A stretch of DNA of 64,000 nt from a virus: positions 19,708 to 83,707 of the IMG/VR virus record IMGVR_UViG_3300047095_000535. One strand, given 5' to 3'. The notes beneath the pieces are model-generated. The model ran no database searches. It was not told the origin of the DNA and was given only the letters and a program-made list of their open reading frames with translations. This document shows positions 1-8,828 of this stretch, one piece after another; the stretch's first letter is position 1, and each line of letters starts with the position of its first letter. The position numbers and the translations under genes were made by a program.

Positions 1-999
1 TATAATATAGAGTCCCTGAACTATACTTTATCCGCTCAAAATCATGGCGGGGCGTTTAGGGGGTATGTTGAGTTTCCGTATGACGGAACAACCGATTTAC
101 TTCAGAACGTCATTATCGGCGTATCGTATACCGATGCTGTAGGTCCAAACATAGTTTATGGCCAGTCGAACCCTTTTAATGTATACTCGAAGAACTACTA
201 CGATATATATAAGAAGAACGAGTCTTTCAACGCTTCTCAAACTCTCATGGACTTAAGGTTTCAAGAGACTTTACTAGATAAGACTATATTGTTTGAAGAT
301 TTTTTTGGAGCAGTTTTAGGGGATAGCGGGTACGACCATGAAACAGTAGGTACCAAGCTATATGAGAAAATATCCAACTTTGTTGCAAATACCCAAGACA
401 TCGACGATTGTGAGTATGAGTTTATTGATTCATTAGCACACTTCCTAGGCTATAACGAGGTTGGTGAAGAATCTTATAATTACCCGGAAAAGGTTAAGCG
501 TATTATAAGTCTTGCGTCTGTCAATAAAAACAAGCTGCTAGGCGAGTATAACCGATTCAAGGAGAACCTAGATATCAGGGGACATACTTCTAAGGATCAA
601 TACGGGACCAACATCGGCAACCAGATCAACCCGTTCACCTACATAGTAGATAGGGACGTTCCCATTGTCGCGCTGGAGAAGTTTAGCAACACGTATACCC
701 TTATAAACACTTATAAGTCTGACATGTCATTGTATCCATTGACAGATTACTCCATAGACTGGGGTTGGCCTCTGGTATTGCCCGATAATTTTAACTTTTC
801 GGACATTGAGAAGTATTATCTATTCTTTGAATACGTTCCGGGTTATGATAATACCGTGATTGGGGGCGTAGTGGATTTTGATAACACCAAGACTACTATA
901 TCTAGAGGGTTGAACAACTCGGAGCTATTTGGGGCTGATGCGGTGTTTGAGAACATGTTCCTAGACACCTTATACCAGTCGTTGTCGCTTACCTCTTAA
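1..999 (+). CDS. Virion structural protein, 5' end outside window
   Basis: The reading frame is open from the first base, so the N-terminus lies outside the window; at least 332 residues are visible. The C-terminal part contains the motifs WGWPLVLP and YYLFFEYVPGY, a composition I associate with virion proteins encoded near the neck and baseplate genes of T4-like marine phages. It converges on the gp14-like gene, overlapping it by 4 bases. The structural role is inferred from position and from a general resemblance; no catalytic motif is seen. A start at the ATG at 247 is possible in principle but would ignore 82 open upstream codons of similar composition. Confidence 0.6.
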   Translation, partial: YNIESLNYTLSAQNHGGAFRGYVEFPYDGTTDLLQNVIIGVSYTDAVGPNIVYGQSNPFNVYSKNYYDIYKKNESFNASQTLMDLRFQETLLDKTILFEDFFGAVLGDSGYDHETVGTKLYEKISNFVANTQDIDDCEYEFIDSLAHFLGYNEVGEESYNYPEKVKRIISLASVNKNKLLGEYNRFKENLDIRGHTSKDQYGTNIGNQINPFTYIVDRDVPIVALEKFSNTYTLINTYKSDMSLYPLTDYSIDWGWPLVLPDNFNFSDIEKYYLFFEYVPGYDNTVIGGVVDFDNTKTTISRGLNNSELFGADAVFENMFLDTLYQSLSLTS

Positions 1000-1838
1000 T
1001 AGTAGGTTCCGTATACGTCCGTGTCGTTCTTCGACATGTCATACACTTCATCATGGCTTATAGTGTCCACGTCGTAGTCGTATACTTTCTCCGGACTGGA
1101 AAGCGATGGGAACTCCACAGAAGATAGCTTACCAGAGAACAGGTTATCATATACTTGGTCGTTACCAAGTTCTTGTGGCGCGTTGGTCTCAGAGGAAGTT
1201 TCGTAGCGCTTGGCGGTTATTTTCCATACATAATGCCCCATGAGAGGATTGATTCCCCCACTAACCTGTTGGTCGAGTACTTCAGTGATGCGGAATATCT
1301 TAGATCCACGTGTTCCGGGTCTGTCACAACCCAATGCGGTGATTTCCACTAGATCATCCGCTTTCGGTTCGATTCTTTGTCCATGGGAGGTATGAAAGTT
1401 GTCCTCCGCTCCCACATAGTTACCATCCTCGGTGAGTATTACCAACTCAAGCTCGGTTACAAGATACTTTACAAATGCTTCTGTAAATGAGTCTATGGCT
1501 ATATACATAACCAACTCGTCATCGGATTCCATGCCATATCGGGTCAAAGAGACGGATTCTTCCAGTTCTAACATCGCTCGTACTACGAACGGGGGCGAAT
1601 ACTCCTGTGTAGGGTGTTCCCCGTATAGGATGTTACACTGGTTGAGGTTAAATCCATGTACATAAAAGTTTACATCAACTCCGTAGTTATTGATTTGTTC
1701 AATGAAAACGTGTTTAAAGACCAGTCGTTCAGCGGAGTATTTAGACGGGTCTGCGAACCCCCCGCAATTGGAATTGTATATCCCCGCGAATAGAACAGAG
1801 GGATTTAGACAGGATAGAGGTGTTACTGGACAGCCCAT
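996..1838 (-). CDS. Putative T4 gp14-like neck protein
   Basis: A 280-residue protein with features of T4 gp14, which with gp13 seals the head and connects it to the tail: an early segment NYGVDVNFYVHG followed by ILYGE, a central run of acidic and hydrophobic residues around RYGMESDDELVMYIAID, then DDLVEI and a motif KIFRITEVLDQQ ahead of GHYVWKITAKRYETSSE, matching the gp14 pattern of 'GDLIYFPL, FEI, FYQLG, FEYS.E'. Length is close to that family (about 256). It starts one base after the stop of the upstream minus-strand gene and is probably translated from the same late transcript. Assignment is by pattern, not by search. Confidence 0.5.
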   Translation of the reverse strand: MGCPVTPLSCLNPSVLFAGIYNSNCGGFADPSKYSAERLVFKHVFIEQINNYGVDVNFYVHGFNLNQCNILYGEHPTQEYSPPFVVRAMLELEESVSLTRYGMESDDELVMYIAIDSFTEAFVKYLVTELELVILTEDGNYVGAEDNFHTSHGQRIEPKADDLVEITALGCDRPGTRGSKIFRITEVLDQQVSGGINPLMGHYVWKITAKRYETSSETNAPQELGNDQVYDNLFSGKLSSVEFPSLSSPEKVYDYDVDTISHDEVYDMSKNDTDVYGTYY

Positions 1839-1839
1839 A

Positions 1840-2169
1840 TTATTGTAGAGATAATCCTTTCTTGATTTTAACCATCGGACCCGACAGACCCATTGTCATG
1901 TAACAATCGTTTCCAGAGTTCTTATAATTCTTGTAAACCTTACCAGCTTGGAATTTCAAGCCTAGTTTCGGCAATATCCTATCTAGCTGTACTCCTTGGT
2001 ACATTCCCGGTAGAATATTCTCTTCCCGGTCTCCTTTGGTATATAGTTGTTTCTTATCAGGACCGACTATATTAGGATTTCGACCATTGTCCGCGTAGAT
2101 GGACGGAGTTGGGGTACCATCCGCAAGATTATGTCTATATTCAAGGAAGAACTGTAAGAAAGGTTTCAC
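1840..2169 (-). CDS. Small virion protein with capsid-targeting-like N-terminus
   Basis: A 109-residue protein starting at GTG (2167-2169), placed six bases after a late octamer TTAAATAG. No family is recognised. The N-terminus, MKPFLQFFLE, resembles the T4 capsid-targeting sequence (MKTYQEFIAE in internal proteins), which is cleaved after the glutamate by the gp21 prohead protease; the 444-residue protein at 8829-10163 has a similar start. The rest is basic and contains YKNYKNSGNDCYM. First gene of a minus-strand late unit with the gp14-like gene. An internal-head role is inference. Confidence 0.6.
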   Translation of the reverse strand: MKPFLQFFLEYRHNLADGTPTPSIYADNGRNPNIVGPDKKQLYTKGDREENILPGMYQGVQLDRILPKLGLKFQAGKVYKNYKNSGNDCYMTMGLSGPMVKIKKGLSLQ

Positions 2170-2175
2170 TAATAA

Positions 2176-2183
2176 CTATTTAA
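2176..2183 (-). promoter_or_regulatory. Late promoter octamer
   Basis: TTAAATAG on the minus strand, six bases before the GTG start of the gene ending at 2169. It matches the core TAAATA of T4 late promoters (TATAAATA). Confidence 0.65.
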
Positions 2184-2186
2184 CGA

Positions 2187-2215
2187 AAAAGCCCATCGGG
2201 ACACGACGGGCTTTT
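2187..2215 (-). terminator. Intrinsic terminator after the prohead-core-like gene
   Basis: An A-run, GCCC, a short loop region with one mismatch, GGGC and a T-run form a stem; on the minus strand it ends in TTTTT. It lies 25 bases after the stop of the gene at 2240-3202 and before the next late octamer. Confidence 0.75.
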
Positions 2216-2239
2216 CTAAATTAGTTGTTATCGGATGAA

Positions 2240-3202
2240 TTACCGAATGAATTCTTGTCCTTTACCTTTAATGGTTGATTTAACCTTGTTATCGGTTCCC
2301 ATGTCGGGTTTCTTGCCGCTTGTAATGGCATGACCGTAGTCACCGTCATCACCAACATCATCAGTTACGGCTGAAGAGGCTTTTTTCTTATGGGGGACCA
2401 CTTTTCCGCCGACTTTGTTGCTTTTCGCTTGAAAAACCTTTTTCTTGTCGGGGGCAACGGCAGTACCTTGAACTTCTTCGTCTTCGTCAAAGTTGAATTC
2501 GTCGCCGCCTTCTTCTCCACCAAGGTCGCCTTCGTCGTCGAAGGACAGATCGTCACCTTCTTCACCAAAACCTTCTTCGTCTCCTCCTAATGCGCCTTGG
2601 AGAACATCTACAAGGGCTTGGGCGGTGGCGCGATCAAGCGTGAACGTTACGGAATCTTCTTCTCCACCAAATTCATCGTCTCCGAGACCTTCGTCTAGAT
2701 CAGAATCCGGGGTAGCGTCATCCAAACCAAGGGCGTCGAGATCTTCTCCTTCATTTTCCTGACCGAAGTTTTCTCTGAGAACCTTACTATATAGCTTATC
2801 AAAACTTGATTTACTCATGAAGTTATTTAGTATTTTTTTAGAAACTTTTTTACTTTCTTTCAATTCTTCGTCTTCTTCCGCTTCTTCTCCAGACCTGAGA
2901 TCACATTCTCTTTTCAGTTTTTTACGGGTTTCTGTGGATACGGTTGGGTCTTTGGACTTTTTATCCATCTCGGCGGTTTTCTTATTCCTCTTACTTACTG
3001 GGAGATACTTGGAAACGTCCTCCGCATCTTCCTCGTCCACGATCTTATTATACCCGTCCGTTTTTTCAGCGCCAGTCCCATTGGTTCCTTTTGCCTTTGG
3101 TTCCTCGAAGGGTTTTTGTGTGGATTCATTGATATTTCGTTTTACATCATTCAACATGGTACCGTAAATATCGCCAATTGAAACTCTGTCTGTTTGCTTC
3201 AT
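2240..3202 (-). CDS. Acidic prohead core / scaffold-like protein
   Basis: A highly charged, low-complexity protein of 320 residues with long Asp/Glu/Gly tracts in the second half and a Lys-rich C-terminus. The internal segment FDKLYSKVLRENFG precedes the acidic tract. Such proteins in T4-like phages include prohead core proteins (gp67/gp68 type), and its place next to terminase fits head assembly; the exact role is not shown. I choose the ATG at 3200-3202 (MKQTDRV) rather than the in-frame ATG at 3217 because the octamer CTAAATAT ends four bases before it, as at other late genes; the 3217 start would lie inside the promoter. Confidence 0.6.
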   Translation of the reverse strand: MKQTDRVSIGDIYGTMLNDVKRNINESTQKPFEEPKAKGTNGTGAEKTDGYNKIVDEEDAEDVSKYLPVSKRNKKTAEMDKKSKDPTVSTETRKKLKRECDLRSGEEAEEDEELKESKKVSKKILNNFMSKSSFDKLYSKVLRENFGQENEGEDLDALGLDDATPDSDLDEGLGDDEFGGEEDSVTFTLDRATAQALVDVLQGALGGDEEGFGEEGDDLSFDDEGDLGGEEGGDEFNFDEDEEVQGTAVAPDKKKVFQAKSNKVGGKVVPHKKKASSAVTDDVGDDGDYGHAITSGKKPDMGTDNKVKSTIKGKGQEFIR

Positions 3203-3206
3203 GTTT

Positions 3207-3214
3207 ATATTTAG
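3207..3214 (-). promoter_or_regulatory. Late promoter octamer
   Basis: CTAAATAT on the minus strand, four bases before the ATG at 3202. It is divergent from the terminase octamer at 3217-3224. Confidence 0.6.
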
Positions 3215-3216
3215 CA

Positions 3217-3224
3217 TTAAATAG
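3217..3224 (+). promoter_or_regulatory. Late promoter octamer of the terminase gene
   Basis: TTAAATAG, nine bases before the ATG at 3234. This is the longest octamer-to-start spacing among the late genes, so a leader of a few bases is possible here. Confidence 0.6.
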
Positions 3225-3233
3225 CATTATATT

Positions 3234-5054
3234 ATGGCAGGAAGAGGTAGACCCAAGAAAACAGTTGACGATATAAAGCTCAGTCGGAAGGAAATGTACT
3301 TAGGAAATCCTGATTTACCTTCAATTGAAGCTAAGTTCGCGTTTACTCCTGAAATGGAGGAGGAAATTATCAAATGTAAAAATGACATATTATATTTTGC
3401 GGAAACGTACTTCTACATCATTACAGACGAGGGAAAAGAGGTAATTCCCCTATTTGATTACCAGAAGAGGCTAATAGAAGCTTTCAAGAACAATCGGTTT
3501 AATATAATACTAAGTTCGCGCCAATCAGGTAAAACAACCATGTTATCCATTCTAGCCTTACATGAGGCGTGTTTCAATGAGTATAAAAACATAGTTATCG
3601 TTGCAAATAAGGAAGACACCGCCAAAATGATATTCAAACGGGTAAAGTTGGCGTATGAAGCTTTGCCGGTATGGTTAAAGCCTGCGGTTAAAACATGGGG
3701 GCAAACCAGCTTGGAACTTGCGAATGGTAGTTATATAGGTATTTCCACCACAACCGGGTCTGCTGCCCGGGGGCATACCATCCACGCACTTTTGCTTGAT
3801 GAGCTAGCCCACATCGAACCAGACTCCATTGTTGAAGACTTCATGAGGTCTGTTCTACCAACCATTTCCAGATCGAAAAAATCAAAAATCCTTATAACCT
3901 CTACTCCCAAAGGTAAGAATAATGTGTTTTATCGGATGTATACCGCCGCTACCAAGGAAGGAACCAAAGAATGGAATGGAATACACCCGGAGGTCGTTCA
4001 TTGGTCGGAAATACCGGATCGTGATGAGGCATGGAGACAGGTGGAAATCGCTAGAATGGGGTCAACAGAGGCATTCGAGCAAGAGTTTGGATGCGTTTTC
4101 ATGGACGATGGTTCTTCTGCCATTGATACAGAGTTATTTGAAGAACTTAAGAAGTTTTGTTGTGAGCCTAAACATAGTTTTGAAGACGGCCATTATAAGA
4201 TATGGGAAGAACCCGATCCATCCAGAGTGTATGTAGCGGGGGTTGATGTGTCCGAAGGGGTGAACCAAGATGCGTCCGTTATACAAATCTTGGATATAAC
4301 CGATCTGCGAGAGATTACACAAGTGGCCGAGTATCATAATAATACGATTGCTCCTGCGGAGTTCGCCAATAAGCTTTACGAAATATTATGTAATTGGGGG
4401 AAACCGCTGGTTCTAATCGAGCGTAATAATCAAGGGGGACAGGTCTGTGATAGGCTTGTACTAGACCTTGGATACGAGAAGGTGGTATCGTGGGGAGCTA
4501 AAAAGTCCCATCGGATGAATATCATGTATGGTATCATATCCCACACTAATACGAAATACACGGCGGTATTGAACGAGAGATACTTCATCAACGAAATCCG
4601 TGCGGTTAAGTTTAGAAGCTTACAGACGTTGAATGAGTTTAAAACCTTTATCAGATATCCAAATGGTACTTGGAAAGCGAAAGGCGGGGACCATGATGAC
4701 AGGGTTATGGCGTTTTTATGGGCGTTGATGATACTATACACTGAAATTACCCAATTATACTTCGAAATTGTTAAAGTGGATGACTTTGGAAAACCATTGA
4801 TCTTGGAGGTTATGGACTGGGGGACTAAGATGTTCGAAAACCCCACTTCCATATATACAAACGAGCAAGTAGATAGTATCGAAAACTCCATGTTGAACCC
4901 AATGAGCTTCGGCGCGTTCGAGGAAGGGGAAGATGAAGTATCGGGATTACTGGCGGAAGGATGGGTGTTTGTGAATGGGAGTATGCCTTATATACATCCA
5001 GATCGAAACATGACTAGGGAATCGTACGATATTATGAATAAGTGGTTTAAATGA
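3234..5054 (+). CDS. Terminase large subunit (T4 gp17-like)
   Basis: A 606-residue DNA-packaging motor that pumps DNA into the prohead and cuts the concatemer. The N-terminal ATPase shows Walker A SRQSGKTT (about residues 94-101), Walker B with catalytic Glu LLLDELAHI (about 185-193) and a coupling motif ITSTPKG. The C-terminal RNase H-like nuclease begins at VAGVDVSEG (about 333-341), with further acidic residues at VLIERNN and DHDDRVMAFLWA. Length matches T4 gp17 (610). It starts just after a late octamer and is divergent from the prohead-core-like gene. Confidence 0.97.
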   Translation: MAGRGRPKKTVDDIKLSRKEMYLGNPDLPSIEAKFAFTPEMEEEIIKCKNDILYFAETYFYIITDEGKEVIPLFDYQKRLIEAFKNNRFNIILSSRQSGKTTMLSILALHEACFNEYKNIVIVANKEDTAKMIFKRVKLAYEALPVWLKPAVKTWGQTSLELANGSYIGISTTTGSAARGHTIHALLLDELAHIEPDSIVEDFMRSVLPTISRSKKSKILITSTPKGKNNVFYRMYTAATKEGTKEWNGIHPEVVHWSEIPDRDEAWRQVEIARMGSTEAFEQEFGCVFMDDGSSAIDTELFEELKKFCCEPKHSFEDGHYKIWEEPDPSRVYVAGVDVSEGVNQDASVIQILDITDLREITQVAEYHNNTIAPAEFANKLYEILCNWGKPLVLIERNNQGGQVCDRLVLDLGYEKVVSWGAKKSHRMNIMYGIISHTNTKYTAVLNERYFINEIRAVKFRSLQTLNEFKTFIRYPNGTWKAKGGDHDDRVMAFLWALMILYTEITQLYFEIVKVDDFGKPLILEVMDWGTKMFENPTSIYTNEQVDSIENSMLNPMSFGAFEEGEDEVSGLLAEGWVFVNGSMPYIHPDRNMTRESYDIMNKWFK

Positions 5055-5103
5055 ACACCCATTATAATAGGATAATATATTTTTTTGAAGTAACCACATG
5101 TTA

Positions 5104-5307
5104 TCAGACATTGTTTTCTGGAATCAGCTTCTGCCCTTCTTCTGAAGAGAGAAAATCAATAATCGCCCTATCTAGGTTATCTCCAGTACAGTTAGCCGTA
5201 TTATAGGTTATACTTCTTCTTCCTACCGAAACAGTCACCTCGTCATCGGGATTTAGTGTTTTTTCATAGTCTGTTAAGATTTCTGATATTGTTCGGTTAT
5301 CGTTCAT
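5104..5307 (-). CDS. Hypothetical protein, 67 aa
   Basis: A small protein, not recognised. Its start overlaps the stop of the upstream minus-strand gene by 4 bases (ATGA), so translation is probably coupled. It contains DDEVTVSVGRRSITYNT and ends in an acidic helix-like stretch. It converges on the terminase gene. Confidence 0.55.
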   Translation of the reverse strand: MNDNRTISEILTDYEKTLNPDDEVTVSVGRRSITYNTANCTGDNLDRAIIDFLSSEEGQKLIPENNV

Positions 5308-5549
5308 AATGGTGGAGTTACGTTCACTTTCATCCCTCTAGTCTTGTTGAAGGAGTCATAGATAGCATCTTCTACTTTAATTTTATCACTATCTGGTACC
5401 TTAGATATCATTCCGCCTACTATGACATTCAATATACCTACTACCTTTGTAAGAGACATGTCAGCATTATTGACGATTCTAAAGGTTATATATCCATTCG
5501 GGGTCTCCCCAATCTCGATAATTGGAGTTATGTCTTGTTGTGTTATCAT
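5304..5549 (-). CDS. Hypothetical protein, 81 aa
   Basis: A small protein, not recognised, with the pattern ETPNGYITFRIVNNADMS. It is first in a two-gene minus-strand unit with the 67-residue gene. A late octamer TTAAATAA lies eight bases upstream of the ATG, so it is probably a late gene. Confidence 0.55.
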   Translation of the reverse strand: MITQQDITPIIEIGETPNGYITFRIVNNADMSLTKVVGILNVIVGGMISKVPDSDKIKVEDAIYDSFNKTRGMKVNVTPPL

Positions 5550-5557
5550 AATTACTT

Positions 5558-5565
5558 TTATTTAA
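5558..5565 (-). promoter_or_regulatory. Late promoter octamer
   Basis: TTAAATAA on the minus strand, eight bases before the ATG at 5549. A second, overlapping TTAAATAT at 5565-5572 is an alternative. Confidence 0.45.
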
Positions 5566-5572
5566 TATTTAA

Positions 5573-5735
5573 GTCTTCTGGGCCAGCCCATCAGATGGAA
5601 CTCTATGAAGGCTTTGAAGTTGCTCATACGGATATGATAGGGCATGGATTGGAAATGTCAAGAGGGGGATTTAAAAAATAGTGGAGGGGGGGGGGGGGTA
5701 TTTGAAAATGGGGCCGGTTGAAAATTACCAACATA
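5573..5735. other. Intergenic stretch with a 13-G homopolymer
   Basis: Divergent spacer between late units. It holds an uninterrupted run of 13 G at about 5686-5698. An ORF of 28 codons (5595-5681, starting MELYEGFEV) is present, but nothing supports it as a gene. No clear promoter or hairpin is seen apart from the flanking octamers. Confidence 0.6.
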
Positions 5736-5743
5736 TTAAATAG
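5736..5743 (+). promoter_or_regulatory. Late promoter octamer
   Basis: TTAAATAG, seven bases before the GTG at 5751. It argues for GTG 5751 as the start over the upstream in-frame TTG at 5718, which would put the promoter inside the gene. Confidence 0.55.
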
Positions 5744-5750
5744 TCATATA

Positions 5751-6332
5751 GTGAACACCACAGTCCAAAGTTATTTAAACAAGGCCCGCGAAGACAAGTT
5801 CTTACTTGTTTTCGACGTTCCACCTATTCTAAAGTCCACTATTAGTGAGTACATTCGGGATAATGAGCATATCAACCCGAATAGCGTCCAATTCAGCATA
5901 TTTGGCAGCATCGTTCCTCAGATTACGGTAAAAGGAGTGGAAGCTAGATACGCGGGGTCCACTTTATACGTCTCGTCCCACTCCAAAGACAGCTACCCTC
6001 CGGTAAACGTGAAGTTTGTAATAGACTCCATGTACGACAACTGGTGGGTCATATATCAGTGGTTGAACCTCCTACATGACCAGAAAACCGGGACTTATAA
6101 CGCCAATAACATCCCGGTTGATAAGAATTTCAATGATTATATGACAAATATGACCATTTATGGGCTGGATGAGTATGGGAAGAAGCGTATGAAGTTCACA
6201 TATATAAAAGCGTTCCCTACTTCTCTGGATGAGATAGTTTTCAACCAAAAAGCCGACGCGGGGAAGGAAATTGAAAGCGGATTTACGTTTCTCTACAGCC
6301 AGCTTCATACTGAAAGACTATTGGAAGTATAA
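5751..6332 (+). CDS. Putative tail-tube-fold virion protein
   Basis: A 193-residue protein if started at GTG 5751. The pattern of a central WWVIYQWLNLLHD helix and a late segment FTYIKAFPTSLDEIVFNQ resembles the T4 gp19/gp54 tail-tube family, in which a beta-sandwich ends in a '...FPTSL' motif. It lies directly upstream of the sheath gene, where tail proteins are expected. It could be a tube-terminator, neck or baseplate protein of the same fold. The alternative TTG start adds 11 residues overlapping the octamer. Confidence 0.55.
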   Translation: MNTTVQSYLNKAREDKFLLVFDVPPILKSTISEYIRDNEHINPNSVQFSIFGSIVPQITVKGVEARYAGSTLYVSSHSKDSYPPVNVKFVIDSMYDNWWVIYQWLNLLHDQKTGTYNANNIPVDKNFNDYMTNMTIYGLDEYGKKRMKFTYIKAFPTSLDEIVFNQKADAGKEIESGFTFLYSQLHTERLLEV

Positions 6333-6379
6333 TATTTCTCTTTTCTCTCTCCATACTTTATTTTTTTGGATGGAAAAGA

Positions 6380-6387
6380 TTAAATAG
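6380..6387 (+). promoter_or_regulatory. Late promoter octamer of the sheath gene
   Basis: TTAAATAG, four bases before the ATG at 6392. The predicted transcript would start on or next to the A of the start codon. Confidence 0.7.
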
Positions 6388-6391
6388 AAGT

Positions 6392-8773
6392 ATGGCAATT
6401 AGAACAATCCAATCCCCGAACGTCGAGATACGCGAACGTGATTTATCCCTTATCGCACCACAAAACGTCGGTACCAACGTGTTTATTACGGGGTATACCT
6501 CTCAAGGTCCGATGGACGAGGTGTTACAAATCTCCTCTAAAGACGAGCTGGAAGGCATTTATGGCATTCCAACTAATAGTGCGGAGAGATACTTTTATCA
6601 CGGAGTTAAGGAACTTTTAACTTCACCAGCAACCATCTATACATATAGACTGCCCTACGGCCCAGGAACCGGAGATGGATTCGGAAGTAATTACTCCGCT
6701 TTGGTGTATCCGGTCAATTTTGTGACTACCACAGTCGCAAACTCCTTATCGCTGGTCTCTTCAACACTATCAAGTACCGCTATCAACGATTTATCTGCGG
6801 CGGTTACTACAGACCTTGACCAACTGTCCGGAACATATGTTCTAGGAAATCCGGTACACCTTACACTGACGGAGAGTCAGTATAACCAAGCTCAACAAGG
6901 AATCAATTGGCAGTCCACCGCTCTAAATGCGGCCAACCTATCTTCCATAAACCAGATGGGTTATTCCGGGGTGATCATACTGAACAAGGCCCAGACCATT
7001 ATCAACAGCCAGTTCGAAGGATTTTATGTTGGTATCATGGATAACTCCAATATCAACCCTGCTACCAACTTTACCACTATTTTAGGAGCGAAAACCGTTA
7101 GCGTATCTGCGACTACGGCGGCTACCACTTATACCACGATTCCTAATGGAACCTTGGAATTCGGTCTATCTTCCAACTACCTGACTGGACCTAAGAACAG
7201 TATTTCCCAAGTTATGGAAAACCTTACCGACTATAACATCGACGGTAGGGAAGATGACGATCTGTTAAACGTTGGAGTATTTAAACTTCGTAAGAGTCTG
7301 TTCGCTACTGAAGCGTATAAACTGGATTACGTGGTGGACGGTGCGATTGTGGGATCTATCGACTCCTACCGCAAGCGTCTGAATCCTACCGGAGGACCGC
7401 AAGTATCCTTCTTCTTGGAGAGTGAGGACACTAATGACCGTAACGTGGAGATTTTAGTCAACCCATACATTTCCAACATCTACGGCAGAACCGCAGTTGA
7501 CGCCAACGGTATTCCTCAAAAGAAAGTCCGGGTGCTGACCAATGCGCTATATTCTAGTGTAAGCGCACTTAGTACTATAGCATCCCTTTCCGCCACCAAC
7601 AAATACGGTGTTCTTTATCCTCAACTGTCATATCTAGTGGCGAACTTGGGATACGCTGATAACCTGTATCCTCTTGGAGCGTTTAGTGACGCGCAAGTTA
7701 AGCAAAAGGATCTTGGGTCTATCCCAAGCAAAGTTGAACGTGCCTTGGACACCATCCGCAATGATGAGATTTATGACATAGATGTGGTTGTGGAAGCAGG
7801 GTTAGGAACCATTTATGCTTCAACTAAAGGCAGCAACCTATCATACTACGACGATACGGAAGCGTTTAACGCGCTTAGTTCACTTAGAACTTCCAACCCG
7901 CTAGACGAAACTGGTCTGGGCGTGCGGGCCAATTATAGCACGATTTTCAACCTGTTTGAAAACTTCTGTAACCTTCCTAGTAATACCGGGGGACGTGGAG
8001 ACTGTATGTTCATAGCCGACCCGATCCGTCATATTATGATCTCTGGAAAAAACACCCGCTATCTGTCTGACAGAAGCAAGAACTTCCAAACCGATATCTT
8101 CTGGGCGATGAGACACCAGTTCGAACTTGAGAATACTTCATACGCGGCCATGTATGCAAACTGGGCGCAAACATATGATGAATACTTGGGTGATAAGATC
8201 TGGGTACCGTTCTCATCCGTGGCGGCAGCGTCCTTCGCAAGAAATGATGCGGCAGAATTCCCATGGTCCGCTCCTGCTGGATATACCAGAGGATTGGTAA
8301 GTGGTAACGTGATTGACATCGCGGTAACTCCTAATCAGAAACAACGGGACGAGTTGTATAAGACCAACTTCAACCCTGTGTTGTTCTCCCCCTCACAAGG
8401 TATAGCGATCTTCGGTCAAAAAACCCTTAGCAGAAAACCAAGCGCATTCGACAGGATCAACGTCCGTAGATTGTTCTTGGCTCTGGAAAGACCGACCAAA
8501 AAGGCAGCCATCTTCTACGTATTCGAACCTAACAACGAATACACTAGAACACGGTTTGTCAACACTCTTACGCCTTTGTTTGAGTATGCGAAACAAAACG
8601 GTGGTCTGTATGATTACCTGATTGTCTGTGACGAGCGCAATAACACTCCTCAAGTTATAGATTCTAACGAACTTGTGGCTGATATATATATCAAACCAAC
8701 CAGAACAGCAGAGTTCATAATTTGTCAGTTCACAGCAACACGCACGGACGCTAACTTTTTGGAGCTAGTCTAA
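6392..8773 (+). CDS. Tail sheath protein (T4 gp18-like)
   Basis: A 793-residue contractile sheath protein. The N-terminus MAIRTIQSPNVEIRERDLS with GTNVFITGYTSQGP is typical of gp18-type sheaths, as is the C-terminal region with SRKPSAFDRINVRRLFLALE, FEPNN and the final DIYIKPTRTAEFIICQFTAT. Several central insertions make it longer than T4 gp18 (659). It is followed by a strong bidirectional terminator, consistent with high expression. Confidence 0.95.
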   Translation: MAIRTIQSPNVEIRERDLSLIAPQNVGTNVFITGYTSQGPMDEVLQISSKDELEGIYGIPTNSAERYFYHGVKELLTSPATIYTYRLPYGPGTGDGFGSNYSALVYPVNFVTTTVANSLSLVSSTLSSTAINDLSAAVTTDLDQLSGTYVLGNPVHLTLTESQYNQAQQGINWQSTALNAANLSSINQMGYSGVIILNKAQTIINSQFEGFYVGIMDNSNINPATNFTTILGAKTVSVSATTAATTYTTIPNGTLEFGLSSNYLTGPKNSISQVMENLTDYNIDGREDDDLLNVGVFKLRKSLFATEAYKLDYVVDGAIVGSIDSYRKRLNPTGGPQVSFFLESEDTNDRNVEILVNPYISNIYGRTAVDANGIPQKKVRVLTNALYSSVSALSTIASLSATNKYGVLYPQLSYLVANLGYADNLYPLGAFSDAQVKQKDLGSIPSKVERALDTIRNDEIYDIDVVVEAGLGTIYASTKGSNLSYYDDTEAFNALSSLRTSNPLDETGLGVRANYSTIFNLFENFCNLPSNTGGRGDCMFIADPIRHIMISGKNTRYLSDRSKNFQTDIFWAMRHQFELENTSYAAMYANWAQTYDEYLGDKIWVPFSSVAAASFARNDAAEFPWSAPAGYTRGLVSGNVIDIAVTPNQKQRDELYKTNFNPVLFSPSQGIAIFGQKTLSRKPSAFDRINVRRLFLALERPTKKAAIFYVFEPNNEYTRTRFVNTLTPLFEYAKQNGGLYDYLIVCDERNNTPQVIDSNELVADIYIKPTRTAEFIICQFTATRTDANFLELV

Positions 8774-8789
8774 GCGGTTCATAAGTCAA

Positions 8790-8819
8790 AAAAAGGGGAG
8801 CATTTCTGCTCCCCTTTTT
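8790..8819. terminator. Bidirectional intrinsic terminator
   Basis: AAAAAGGGGAGCA, loop TTTC, then TGCTCCCCTTTTT: a perfect 13-bp stem with an A-run on one side and a T-run on the other. It separates the convergent sheath gene and the 444-codon minus-strand gene. Confidence 0.93.
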
Positions 8820-8828
8820 CGTTGTAAA

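Noticed and set aside
2493-3167. Plus-strand Ser/Pro-rich ORFs opposite the prohead-core-like gene
   Set aside because: They arise from the complementary strand of Asp/Glu/Gly codon tracts.
4430-4891. Long minus-strand ORF inside the terminase gene
   Set aside because: It is a reverse-strand shadow of terL with no promoter or motif.
5595-5681. 28-codon ORF near the G-run
   Set aside because: No promoter spacing, no recognisable motif and no overlap-coupling; probably chance.
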